Positions 11,023 through 22,700 of a stretch of DNA of 64,000 nt are shown here, one piece after another. Numbering within the stretch: the first letter of the stretch is position 1; the number at the start of each line of letters is the position of its first letter. The translations under genes were made by a program, and so were the position numbers. The DNA is from Ariolimax columbianus (taxonomy: Eukaryota; Mollusca; Gastropoda; Stylommatophora; Arionidae), in the NCBI GenBank assembly GCA_036924085.1, contig JAVGWX010000003.1, positions 127,158,974 to 127,222,973 on the forward strand, written 5' to 3'. The notes below the pieces were generated by a model. It was given only the letters and a program-made list of their open reading frames with translations. It was not told where the DNA came from and searched no databases.

Positions 11023-11764
11023 TGTTTTATTTAAAGAATATACTTGAAGAATTATGAATAAATAACTCAAATAACAGCGATGGTATAGAAGATCGACTAC
11101 AATTTGCGGCCATAAATATACACTGCCCGTTGCTATGCCTCAATGCGCTCTTTAATAATAAAAGATCAAATACGTCCCATTGGTCACCCGCAAAAAAAGT
11201 TCTTTCGCTTAAATATGTAATATAAATAATAATGGTTTATGGCATGTTGTATATGTTTAGCTTGTGTGCAATAAAAGTATAATAGATCTATTATGTAACT
11301 GGGACTTTTCTATTATATATCAAGGACTCTTCATTTATAAAAATTGCCGCGTTTTCATCAGTCAATAAATTAATAAGTTTATTTGAGATGACCTCTGACC
11401 CTCAAGGTAGGAAAAAAGAACATCGATGCCTTTCACTACCGTTCTGACGCAGAATACTATATTCGAATATTAGAATTCATGACTTTTACCTTGTTCGGTA
11501 TCGCTGTGGCGCGGTATTGTTCTTTCGTCAGTTTAGTGTGTGACATTGTCACATCGGTTGTCGGAAAAATGAATCACAAACGTCCTCTGTGTCTTTCCTT
11601 ATGGTCAATCTACCAGGCTTATCACTTTCCATCTTTGTATGTTATCCTCATACACATAGCGTTGTTTACCTTTGGTACATTTGCCCTTCACCTTTCCTAT
11701 CAGTTTTGTTTTCTGCAATGTGTTTTTTTTTTATGTGACCAACATGTCGTTAATAACTAATTCC
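11023..11764. other. intergenic, no gene seen
   Basis: This stretch is upstream of the minus-strand gene and is AT-rich. I see no strong core promoter motif and no conserved reading frame. It should hold the 5' UTR and promoter of the unidentified gene, but the start site cannot be placed from sequence alone. Confidence 0.4.
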
Positions 11765-12110
11765 GATTTCGTTCATAAACTCTCCACTCCCACAATTTGT
11801 CAAAGACATCTTTATTTGTTTTCTGTCCTTTCCACGAGAATCGCTCCATTTTCCTATATATCCACATTTCAAAGGCATCAATCCATTTCACCTATTTGTT
11901 AATTTTCCCAATTGCTACGCTATTTAGTAATGACAAGTATGCATAACACTTGATCATTCTCAATTTTAATGAATGAATTACTTGTCTGGATGTCAACATG
12001 TGACTCACATTGGTAAAAACATTTGTGGCCATCCCTTTTCTCTTCCCGATTTCCATTCACACTTGCCATCCTCCGTTTGTTATTATTAACGTGGGTCTGA
12101 GTCATTCACT
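11765..12110 (-). mobile_element. LINE RT fragment
   Basis: Minus-strand segments resembling VSHVDIQTSNSFIKIEN, AFEMWIYRKMERF and QTNKDVFDKLWEW parallel the 15.6-16.0 kb LINE (HILTSKQINYTLKIRMVRF). They fit the 'KMRMIRCYVWSTLLYGAE ... FEMWVYRR' region of RTs. Heavily decayed. Confidence 0.5.
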
Positions 12111-12489
12111 GAATCCACACTTGCGCTACTTCTGCAGATTTCCCAAATGTGCCTACCTTTAATTTGATACACTAGTTATATTTATGCTATGACAAGTGGG
12201 ATGTGAGGTCATTTCCTATAGTCTTTCCAGTTGTGTTCTATGAAGAATTAATTTGATCGCGAGTGTGATCAACATATTGCACCACCTCAATTCAGTCTAC
12301 TACATTCAAGGACTGTTTCAAGTATTTGACTTTGTCATTAAATAAAGATTCCAGCAGTACATGAAATCTTCTCAGAAAATCGTTTTAACTTTATTCTGTT
12401 GGAGCAATGACGTCCAGTCAAGAACCATATGATACAAAAAGAAACACATAGATTGGGCTGGTGGTACTACATCCAAAACAGAAACAATG

Positions 12490-13420
12490 CAGATAAGCAG
12501 ATCACCTGAAAACATGAACATTTTGGTAAACGGAACCAAGATCAAACAAGTGCAGGAATTCAAGTACTTGGGCAGTGTTTTCACACAGGAAGGAGGTTTA
12601 GATAGAGAGATTGGGATCAAGTACTTGGGCAGTGTTTTCACACAGGAAGGAGGTTTAGATAGAGAGATTAGGATCAAGTACTTGGGCAGTGTTTTCACAC
12701 AGGAAGGAGGTTTAGATAGAGAGATTGGGATCAAGTACTTGGGCAGTGTTTTCACACAGGAAGGAGGTTTAGATAGAGAGATTGGGATCAAGTACTTGGG
12801 CAGTGTTTTCACACAGGAAGGAGGTTTAGATAGAGAGATTGGGATCAAGTACTTGGGCAGTGTTTTCACACAGGAAGGAGGTTTAGATAGAGAGATTGGG
12901 ATCAAGTACTTGGGCAGTGTTTTCACACAGGAAGGAGGTTTAGATAGAGAGATTGGGATCAAGTACTTGGGCAGTGTTTTCACACAGGAAGGAGGTTTAG
13001 ATAGAGAGATTGAGATCAGGTGCCAAAAAGCAAATGCAATTGCATACCAGCTGTCACCATAGTTGAAACACACTAACATAAACATGTTCACAAAAGGAAT
13101 ACTGATCAACAGTATATTCATGCCAACTCTCTGTTACCAGTGCCAAACGTGGGCTAACAAAATCTCCGGAGAGAAAGATCACGACATGCGAGATGAGATG
13201 CATCCGAAAAACAATCAACGTAACCAGGGGAGACAGAATGCCCAATGAAGATGTGAGAGTAATAGTTGAAGCAAAGTCCTGCACTGAATATATTGACGTG
13301 GAGAGAATCATGTGGTTTGGCCACATAATAAGAATGCAACCAGACCAACTACCCCTATGCGCCTATAACACACACGTTCGTGTTTTCGCACTTGTATCAG
13401 ACCGAGAACTAGATGGATAG
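12490..13420 (+). mobile_element. LINE RT C-terminal region carrying a tandem expansion
   Basis: The frame starts NILVNGTKIKQVQEFKYLGS, the usual RT thumb entry, then repeats one 19-residue unit eight times, and then continues EIRCQKANAIAYQL. After a stop and shifts it reads INMFTKGILINSIFMPTLCY, CEMRCIRKTIN and WFGHIIRMQPDQL. These are standard post-RT LINE motifs. Confidence 0.85.
12562..13017 (+). repeat. 8 x 57-bp in-frame tandem repeat inside an RT-derived frame
   Basis: The unit is 57 bp and encodes KYLGSVFTQEGGLDREIGI. Unit starts fall every 57 bp from 12562 to 12961. Copies differ at only two positions (one R and one E replacing G at unit ends), so the expansion is recent relative to the host element. 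Because the unit length is a multiple of three, both strands stay open through the array. Confidence 0.97.
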
Positions 13421-14149
13421 CAAATGTTGTGGATATTCTAAATCGCCACGAGATGACAGCTACTTCAGCGACGCATCTGGTCCTGGACGGAAAATTATGG
13501 CTCCCCATGACACCTCAAGTTATAGTTGGATACGACAAGGTAAAACAAGTTATCTTCTAATTGTATTGGTATGAACTTCCTGACGGGTAGGAAAGACTCG
13601 ATAGTCACATAAAACTGCTTTAATTGGAAATCTAGCTCTGACTACAAACAACTGCTGCCTGCAGATGGACTGAGGACAGTCAAAAGCTTTGCAAGCAGCC
13701 GTAAACAAATATGGCTGCACAAAACCGCTTGTGTGCGGAGAAATCCTGCTTAAGGGGATTGTCATTCTTAATTCACGAAGATTGAGATGGTGAGGGAGGC
13801 TGATGAATCGTCAATATCAACGGCTCACGAAGCGGAATAGCAAAGTATGTGATACGTTAGAGACGTATCGGGCCATACAAGAAGATAACAACTGACTGAC
13901 GTTGAAAAGATCGGTCATTACCATGATTAACCCATCACACATGCAATGGACAGACAAACAAATAAATACAGTTGTGCCGATATTTCCTTGTTCTCAATGG
14001 AAAGAGGCAACTCTTCTTGTGAGTAAGAGGGTATATAATGACGAATGTTTTCCAAATTCTGCGGAAAGAAATCGACATGAAGAAGATTGCACAAAACTAG
14101 AAGAAGGTGCCTTCAAATGTGAACGTTAAATATCAAGACGTTGAACTAG
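13421..14149. other. no recognisable gene
   Basis: Short open frames exist but have no family resemblance, no splice context and no repeat match within the window. A frame at 13902-14129 has mixed composition and remains unassigned. Confidence 0.35.
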
Positions 14150-14770
14150 TTACGAAAGCTGAGCAGTTTAGCAATCAATAACTCCTAGATTGCTGTTTGC
14201 ATCAGCGTCAGCGGACCAGAGATTCGTTGTTCGCTCTCAAACTCCTGCCCCAATGCCCTGAAAATGACTTTGCAAGTGGCAGGTTGAAGCCCGAAGAACG
14301 AAATGCGTTGTGTCGTAATCTACAGCTTTATTGCTATAGTCAGCATCCTTCGGCCCAACACATTCTATTTCTGCAGGCATTTTTTAGTACCGGGTTAGCC
14401 TTCCCTCTTCAATCCCTTCTCATTAGCCAGTCTGCCCTATTGCAATATGTTATCCAGGATGACCACATGGAGGCGGAGACGGGTCTTGGCAGCTCTGGGC
14501 CGCTGACCCTAACAGCTCATGTACTGCTCAACATCTTGATCCCGAACCAGAGTTGACCAAGACTATTCCGCCACCAAGAGGTGACCATAGAAACGGACTG
14601 CTCTAGTGTAGTCTAGCAAACAAAATATGAATCGCAGTGGGAAGACAAACCTGGCACACAGAAAATAAAAACCAGATGAAATCGGATGTGTTGGGCCGCA
14701 AGGTGCATATATATTTACAAACTGCGACAAAACGTCACAACGTCCTTTTCAGAACGAACGCACAAATAGA
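14150..14770 (+). mobile_element. SINE-like family B copy interrupted by family A
   Basis: The family B head ends at CGGACCAGAG (14212-14221) and resumes at CGAACCAGAG (14543-14552) with TTGACCAAGAC, GAAGACAAACCTGG, CGGATGTGTTGGGCC and GTCCTTTTCAGAACGAACG. The 10-bp flanks are a TSD with one mismatch. Confidence 0.82.
14222..14542 (-). mobile_element. SINE-like family A inserted in family B
   Basis: Reverse orientation: ATTCGTTGTTCGCTCTCAA at the tail end and CAACATCTTGATCC at the head end, with all middle landmarks present. This shows family A was active after this family B copy had inserted. Confidence 0.85.
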
Positions 14771-15484
14771 AAATAAAATGGTATATCATTGTTCCCTTCT
14801 CCTCTCTCCCCTTTCCCGTTTTATTTTGCCCTATTTATGTTTTTTCTTCCTCCCTCCATGGTTGGTCTTTCTATCGTCTCAATTCCATGTATATTGCAGC
14901 CTTAAGGAATTCACTGTATTTTCACTTTGTTGAATGTATAGCTGGTAGTTGCGAGTGGCTTTGACAAGCTGATCAGTTCTTTGTTGTAAGGTTTACTACT
15001 GCCATTAGCGACTGAACAACACAAACCAAAGCAATAGCGTGTCAGGACTGAGTCTAAAGCATTTGCTTTGAGAAATCAGTTAGACCTCTGACCACGGTGA
15101 TGGGGGCGGAGACTAACAACAGGATCAGGTAAATATATACTGATCAATGACCCCCTGCACCCCTTCACCTCAATTTCACGCAATGCTCATATGAACATGT
15201 TTTGTTACAGCAGCTTGGATAACGAGATGATGATCGACATTCTGAACCCCTTAGTGAAGAGCCTGCAGAGAAACCAAACATTGCACTACACTACATATAG
15301 GAAGTTTTTTTTCCACCTTCCTCAGTATGTCTCGGAATCTAATAAGAACCACTGCGATCTACTACCAGAAAAGCATCATCAATTGTAAATAACTCAGCAA
15401 GATCAACTTCTAACAAGAAACAACATTGTTGCTCAGCTTATCATAATGATGAGTCTTTTTTCAATTGGCCTTGACATTCAGTTT
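14771..15484. other. intergenic, degenerate SINE-like remnants only
   Basis: 15040-15390 has weak family C resemblance (CTTAGTGAAGAGCC followed by GCAGAGAAACCAAACATTGCACTAC, then TCAGTATGTCTCGG). No gene is evident. Confidence 0.35.
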
Positions 15485-16475
15485 AGTTCAAGTTCCATCT
15501 CCGCATCGAAGGTCGGCTTCAATGTATCTCCAATGTGCTCTTTCTCTTGCCGTAAGGATGCAATCTGACAGGTTTTTTCCAGTCTATCTCCTGATGTTAT
15601 TCATCCACTTATAACGCTGTCTGTCTCTCTCTTAAACGACTGCCTTGCACACTACCATCTAGTATGGATTTAAACAAGGGGGTATGTTTTATTATATGGC
15701 CAAAATATCTGAAATGTCTAACCCTGGTTTCGGTCAGTAATTCTATTTTCACCCCAACTCTTTCAATACCTCCACATTTGTTTTCTTCTCTTTCCAAGAA
15801 TGTTACCCAATCTTCTATATGCCCATATTTCGAAGGATTCAATACTCTTTTCCAACTTGCTATTCGTGTCAATGTTTCTGCGCCATAAAGTAGTGACGAG
15901 TATACGTAAAACCTAACCATTCTAATTTTCAATGTATAGTTTATCTGTTTGGATGTCAGTATGTGTCGCATGTGGATGAATATGGCTTCGTTCATTCTCA
16001 ATCTCCCACTACCAAACAATGAAATGGATTAAGTAGCACAATGTAGTCCAGAGAACGGAATGCGTTGTGTCGTAGTTTACAGATTGACTGTGATATTTGC
16101 ACCTTTCGGCACAACACATCCGACTTCAGCAAGCATTTCTTCATCTTGGCCATACCTATTATATATCCCATTTCTTTTTCACAGCTGCCTTTTTCCGTTA
16201 TTATATGACATAGGTAGGAGGAACTATACCTGTTCTAGTGGTTGATCTTTTATTTTTATCTGTATATATGATTTCTCGTCACTTTTCTCAAGTATCATAA
16301 TCTTTGTTTCTTTATGTTTATGTATAATCCAAACTCTTGACTTATTTTGTATATTGTTGTCACAAGCTCCTGTAATTCTTGTTCACTTTTTGCAATCACA
16401 ACTGTATCATCCGTATATCTAAGGTTGTTCATTGCCACTCCTATGACAAGCCCTGACATCCCGCAATACATTGGA
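15485..16475 (-). mobile_element. LINE RT fragment with nested SINE A
   Basis: Minus strand: MNNLRYTDDTVVIAKSEQEL and FGLYINIKK (16295-16480) form the RT catalytic box, with YTDD in place of YADD. RMVRFYVYSSLLYGAETL, EENKCGGIERV and VRHFRYFGHIIKHTPLF (15609-15980) follow. A 5'-truncated family A SINE (about 15984-16139, minus) sits between the two halves. The element ends about 100 bp before DPY19L exon 1. Confidence 0.8.
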
Positions 16476-16581
16476 GACACCGTATTTTGTCATTAAATTT
16501 GAATCTAAAATACTAAAAGTATCGAATATCAATATTGTCAACAAGTTTCATGATTACCGTTCTATTCAACGAATCTACAAA

Positions 16582-16702
16582 ATGGCTTCTGGCAGCAGAC
16601 AACGCAAGGGGAGAAGTGGCAAAATAAAGGAAGAAAAATCGGAGGAAAACATTAGCAAAGGGGATATTGAACTGAAATATGCATTACTTTTATTAATACT
16701 AG
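16582..16702 (+). CDS. DPY19L1: DPY19L exon 1 (start codon, N-terminal tail, start of TM1)
   Basis: The start AAAATGG has a good Kozak context (A at -3, G at +4). It encodes a short basic/acidic cytosolic tail (MASGSRQRKGRSGKIKEEK) and then a hydrophobic run (YALLLLIL) that starts the first membrane helix. The donor is CTAG|GTGATT, leaving phase 1. The frame is open upstream to an ATG at 16471, so a longer N-terminus is possible. Assignment rests on phase and on the helix continuing into the next exon. No cDNA was available. Confidence 0.78.
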
Positions 16703-19700
16703 GTGATTAACAACCGTATTGTGGTCTGAAAATGATTACATATTAAGTTCACAGTAGTTACTACCAACTTGAGTCTTAAATAACAATATATTTTTTACAT
16801 ATCAATCATACGACGTGTACACACTGCAGTTGCTTATTACACAGTTGGTTATATTGATTGTCATACGATGCATTGTAGCTGCGTTTAAATATTTAAGATA
16901 ACTAGTTACTTGTCATTGTTTAAGTCTGTTGTATAGCTTGAATGTAGACAAGAGATGTACCTTTTTTGTTGTTGAGTACATTATCACATGCTGTCTGTCT
17001 AAGCAGAATCCCTATCTATCACATCACTCCAGACAAACCCATAGGTGCTCAATAACTTTCAGCAGGTCGTGAAGAGTATGGATACTAATACTTTATGTGG
17101 CACGCTGATAGTACACACTTCCACTGATCTATCATATTAGATGCCCTTTTTTTCTCAACCAGCATTTTATTTGAAACTTCCTGTAGTCTGTGAATTGATG
17201 GTTACAACAATTGTAGTACCATTATCTGACATGCTGCCATTAATTGGTTCCAGTATGCCCCCCCCCCCCCCCCCCCATATCTAATGTTTCCACCATGAGA
17301 GCTTTTGTAGACAGCATATCAGCTTTTTTATTACCATAACACCACGCCCATCTCCCTCTGCCAGAACAGTAAATCCTGGAAGTCTTGAGGTCTCTATTGC
17401 CAGCTATCCACTTGTGCTGTTGCCATCCTTCCTAGATCTTTTGAATCATCCTATTAGAGCATGATGCTGTGATAGAATTGTCTCAAATGCACCAGTGATT
17501 TGGAAATAGCCTACTAATTGTAGATCTGACTGGATTCTGTTTGATTCCCTCTTGTTAATGTTCTTGTTTGCTGAAACTGCCCAGTATAAATCTAAGCCAG
17601 GACTATGTACATGCAAAGATATTAGTTGTTATGAATTAATAACACACATTCTAACCATCAAGATATCTATTATTATTAATCAGAAATGTTAGGTATCCAT
17701 GTACATTATTTACATATTATGTTTTATTTTCAGTAAATATTAAGGATTAATTGTAGGTGTTTATCATCAAAGCCTTCTTACTTTGCTTTCATCTGTTTGC
17801 TGTCTTAGCATATCTTTTGTCTAAATACTATGATGAAATAGTATTTCTTCTTCCTTTTGATGTTCCTTCTTTGCCTTTTAGTGTAAGATTATGAAGAGAT
17901 CTAAGGAAACAAGCTTGGCTGTGTGCCTCAAGCACAGTGGCATTTTCCAACTTGGATATTTCTGTAATCCATCTTTTTCATGGTCGACCTTTGACCATGA
18001 ATCCATTGTATCTAAATATCATTCCTTGTTGGAGGATGCTATGTGATGATAGTCTTTTTATATGGTAAAACCATTTGAGTTGCTGTATTTTTATGTAATC
18101 TCTTACTGGTGTTGTTCTGACCAGAATCCTGATGTCTTCATTTCTGATCTTGTCTCTTCTTATTACACTAAATAGGCATTTAATTTCTGCTGTTACAATA
18201 TGTTTTATTTTTTAGCTGTTGCTAGTGTCATGTTTATAATTTACTTTTGGTAGTTATTTTCACGTGCTTGCAATGAAGTATTGCTGATATTTGTCCAATG
18301 ATTTGATTTGGCCTATTGCATCTTTGTTGGACTTCTCGGTGATTCTTCCATCTGCTGATATTGTGCTTCTTAGGAATAGGAAATCTTTCACCTGTTTGAT
18401 TTGCTGCTTTTCGATGAAGATATTGGTTACTCCTTTTCTATTTTCATGATCTAAATTTTTCTACATTTATTTCTATGCTGTATTCTTTACATGTTGTATT
18501 TAGTTTGTTAATATGTTGTTTTCATTAATTTCTGAAGTTGCTATGACTGCTTGATTGTTTGCAAAAAGAAGTTTGTTTAAGAGTTCAGCAATGTTGTTTC
18601 CTTTGCTTGAGTTGGCTGTTTTACATATGTGGTCCACATATGTGATGAACAACAAAGGGGATAACAGATATCCTTGCCTTACTCCAGATTTGATATAGCA
18701 ATTTCAGAGCGGAGGCAGAGGCACTGAGGGCGGCAGTGGAAGAAATGGTGACAGGTAATAATAGCTGTCCATCGTTGTCGATGAGGACCGCCGACATAAT
18801 CCTTGTCACAGATTTCCCTGTTGGGTGTGGGTGCGCATGTGGCTGAACAGGCCAATGCGAGCATGAAAACATCTGCTACATATCGGGCACACGAGGTTTG
18901 TAGAAGGGGATGGTGTTCCCGCTGCTCGGGATTTCCGCGTCTCGCGTCTGCTCTGGACTTTCACAACACGGTCGTCTTCACCGGCAGCTACACCCGATTT
19001 GACTGCGCTTCTCCAGTCAGATCTGTTTTGCGCAAGACATTCCCAGGTGTCGATGTCTATCTGGCAACTTTTAGTGAGTCCTTCAGACCGTCTTTAAAAC
19101 ATTTCTTTGGGCGCCCTCTCTCGCGTCATCCTTCTCTCAGCTCGCCGTAGAGAAGCTTCTTTGGGAGCCGCTCGTCTGACATACGGACGAGGTGTCCGGC
19201 CCATCCTAGTCGTGCTTTTTCTAGCAGTGCATGGATGCTGGGCATGTTAGCCCTCGAGAGAACCTCGATGTCAGTGACACGATCTTGCCATCGGATGTGG
19301 AATATTCGCCTCAGGCAACCTGTGTGGAAGTGGTTTAACCTCCTTGCATGTCCAGAGTATACAGTCCAGCTTTCGCAAGCGTATAGTAGGGTTGGAATGA
19401 TGGTTGCACGGTAGACTTTGAGTTTGGTCTTGATGCTGATGCCACGACGTGCTCAGACCATCGAGCGCATTCTACCAAAGGCTGTGCTGGCCTTTGCTAT
19501 TCTGCTTGCCACCTCATCGTCTAGGCTGACAGATCTCGACAGCGTGCTGCCAAGATATGTGAATTTGTCTACGGCATTCAACGTCTGCCCGCTGACTGTA
19601 GTCTCTGGTTTTGTATACGGCATGCCTGGTGCTGGTTGGTACATGACCTCTGTTTTTGTTGGCATTTATGGTCAGGCCAAAATTTTTGCATGCGGCAGAG

Positions 19701-22700
19701 AACTGGTTCATTCCAACCTGCATGTTCAGTTCTGAGCTGCTCATTAGAGCGCAGTCATCAGCAAATACAAGTTCCCTGATTATGTCGCCAGCCACTTTGG
19801 TTTTGGCCTTCATTCTTCTGGAATTGAGTAATTTGCCATCTGTGCGGTATTTTATTGATATTCCAAGCTCCAATGATCTGAAGGCGTCTGTTATCGTGGC
19901 CGCGAACATCATGCTGAACAAAGTCGGGGCGAGTACACATCCTTGTTTTACTCCGTTTGATACTAGAAACGTTTTAGAGATTGCACCGCTGTCCAGTACA
20001 CGAGCACACATGCCTTCGTGTAGCTGTTTTACCATTGTTATGAACTTGTTGGGGCAGCCAAACTTAGACATTATCATCCACAGCCCTCCTCTGTTAACTG
20101 TATCAAAGGCCTTTGTCAAATCGATAAATGTGGTGTACAAGGCCTGATTTTGTTCTCGACACTTCTCTTGTACTTGGCGAGCGGCAAAAATCATGTCCAC
20201 TGTTCCTCTTCCGGCTCTGAATCCACATTGGCTTTCTGGGAGGTGGTGGCTTTGTTCAAGGTGTTTGTTGAGCCTGTTTAGCAGTAAGCGAGCTAGGATC
20301 TTGCCTGCTACGGAGAGTAGCGATATTCCACGATGATTGTCGCATTCCTGACGGTTGCCTTTTCTTTTGTACAGGAATTTTTCCTTCAGCCCACATGTGA
20401 CAGAAGAGTTCAGTGATCCTTCTGGTGAGGGATGGGCCAGCTGTCTTATATACCTCTGCTGGTATTGCATCAGCTCCTGGAGCTTTTCCTATAGATAGTG
20501 AACTGATTGCCCTGTCGACTTCCTCCTCAGTAATTACTTCATCCAACGCCAGGTTCAGTTCCACCTGCGGCATTCGCCGGATGGCCTCTTCATTTATGGA
20601 TGATGGGTGGTTTAGTATTTTGCAGAAGTGGTCTGCCCATCTGTCTAGAATCTGAACCTTATCTGTTAGCAGTACCCCATCCGCACTGCGAACTGGAGTA
20701 TTACTAGAGGGCTGCGGGCCGTAGAGAGCTTTCAGTGCCTCGTAAAACCGTTTGGTGTCATGACTCTCGGCGAACATCTCAATTTCGTCAGCTCTTTTGC
20801 TGAGCCAGGAGTCTTGCATCTCTCTAAGCCTGGTCTGGACAGCTTTGTGAGCAGTATTGAAGGCAGCTTTTGCTGCCGGAGATGGTGTGTCCCTCTAGTA
20901 TTCCCTGTGCACTTCATGTTTTGCATCGAAATGGCCCTGTATTTCCAGATCGTTCTCATCAAACCAGTCCTTATGCTTGCTCGTGAGTGGGCCAATGTGT
21001 TTAACAGCTGTATCGTAGAGTGTGTTTCTCAATGATGCCCAGTTCTCTTCGATGTCGTTCTTTTCAAAACAAAGCTCAGATAGTCTGCCCTCAAGCTCTT
21101 CTTGGAAGCCTCCTCTCGTGGGTTAGCATTTCAGCTGAGAGACATTTAGCCTCCTCGGTGGTTTCTTTCCCTGGGGGCGCATTTTGGGCTGGATCTTGAA
21201 GTTTAGCTTGGCAATGACAAGTCGATGGTCGGTCCAACATTCTGCACCATACATGCTTTTCGTTACCAAAGCATCCGCTCGATCCCTACGTCTGATGATA
21301 ATGTAGTCAATGAGGTGCCAGTGGCGGGACCTTGGGTGCATCCATGTGGTTCTATTTCGGACAGGAAGTTGGAAAGCTGTGTTTGTAATGAGTAGTTCAT
21401 TTGCTGCACATGTCCTCAGAAGGAGCAGTCCGTTACTATTGCATTTTCCGATACCATGTCTGCCAATGGCCCCCTCCCAGGCTGTATGGTCTGTGCCAAC
21501 CCTAGCGTTAAAATCACAGAGGATGACCAGTTTGTCAGATTTGGGGACTGCAGTGATGAGCGCCTCAAGGTCCTCATAAAACTGATCTTTTGTTTCCTGA
21601 GGATTTGTCTTTGTGGGTGCGTATGCACTGATAAGTGTTGCATGGCGCCCTCCTATTAGGGGGAGACGCAGTGTAATCAGGCGGTCATTAATTCCTCTGG
21701 GCATGCTTGTGAGCTTGTCGACCATGTTGGTCTTGATGGCAAAGCCAACTCCAGCTTCACGGCGTTCTTCTTTGCTGCGGCCGCTCCAGAAGAAAGTATA
21801 ACCAGCGCCTTCTTCTGTGATTTGCCCTTCCTATGCCAGTCGTGTCTCGCTCAGGGCAGCTATACAGATGCTGTATCTAGCCAGTTCCCTGGCGATCAGT
21901 GCTGTCCGTCGTTCGGGTCTGTTTGCTTTGGTGTTGTCCAGTAGCGTGCGGACATTCCATGTTGCAAGCGTGATGGGTAGTTTTCGTGATCGTTTTCTGT
22001 CTGTTCCGCCGCTGCAGTTTGGGGGCCCTGCCAGTTGCAAGCTGCAGGGTGTGATCTGTAGGGTGATGTCGTGAGTTTTGCAATGTGTTTATAGTGAGGG
22101 AGATGTGCGCAGGATCTTCCTCACTCTCTCGTCCGGACTCAACATGTTCTAGAGGCAAGACATTGTCAAGACTTCTAGTGAAGGGTTCGGATGCAGACAG
22201 TATGGTGTCAGCATGTGCCTCATTTTCTCGGTAGCCCTTCCCTTCTCTTTTATCGCTGGGGTGGAGCTTTGAGGTATCTGTTTCTGAGTGCATTTGTTTG
22301 TGAATTCTTCTTCCACCTCTCGTTCCTCTGGTCTTTCGCCTTGATTGTATACTTGTGAGTTCCGATGCCTCCTCGGTTAAGTGTATTTTCAGCACACGCA
22401 ACAGAGGTAGATCTGAGTTTGAAGGGACGTAGTGTGCTGATCGAAGCGCGATGAGCTCCTTTCTGAAGTACCGTATGTTTGACGGAGTCAGGATGACCTC
22501 CTTCGTGTCAGTGTTCATGCTTCGTTATCTGGGTCACGATACAGCACGGAGCGACACTAGCTTTTGACCGGGTCAAGTTTCGGCCACGCTTTGTCCCATC
22601 GAAACTGTACACATTAGTCTACCTTTCACGACTAAAAATACACTGTTATATACTTCGTTGCATCACTTTTTCACATTAGTATGCTTAATTCACAAGTCGG

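Noticed and set aside
11479..11902. Hydrophobic plus-strand frames near 11.5-11.9 kb
   Set aside because: No family match and T-rich composition. The overlapping minus strand has LINE motifs in the right half.
12372..13121. A 249-residue minus-strand repeat protein
   Set aside because: It is the mirror of the 57-bp expansion. The period is a multiple of three, so the opposite strand is also open. The plus strand carries the RT motifs.
19418..20147. Plus-strand open frames of 105 and 163 residues
   Set aside because: These are antisense to the RT of the 4.06-kb LINE, which reads correctly on the minus strand.
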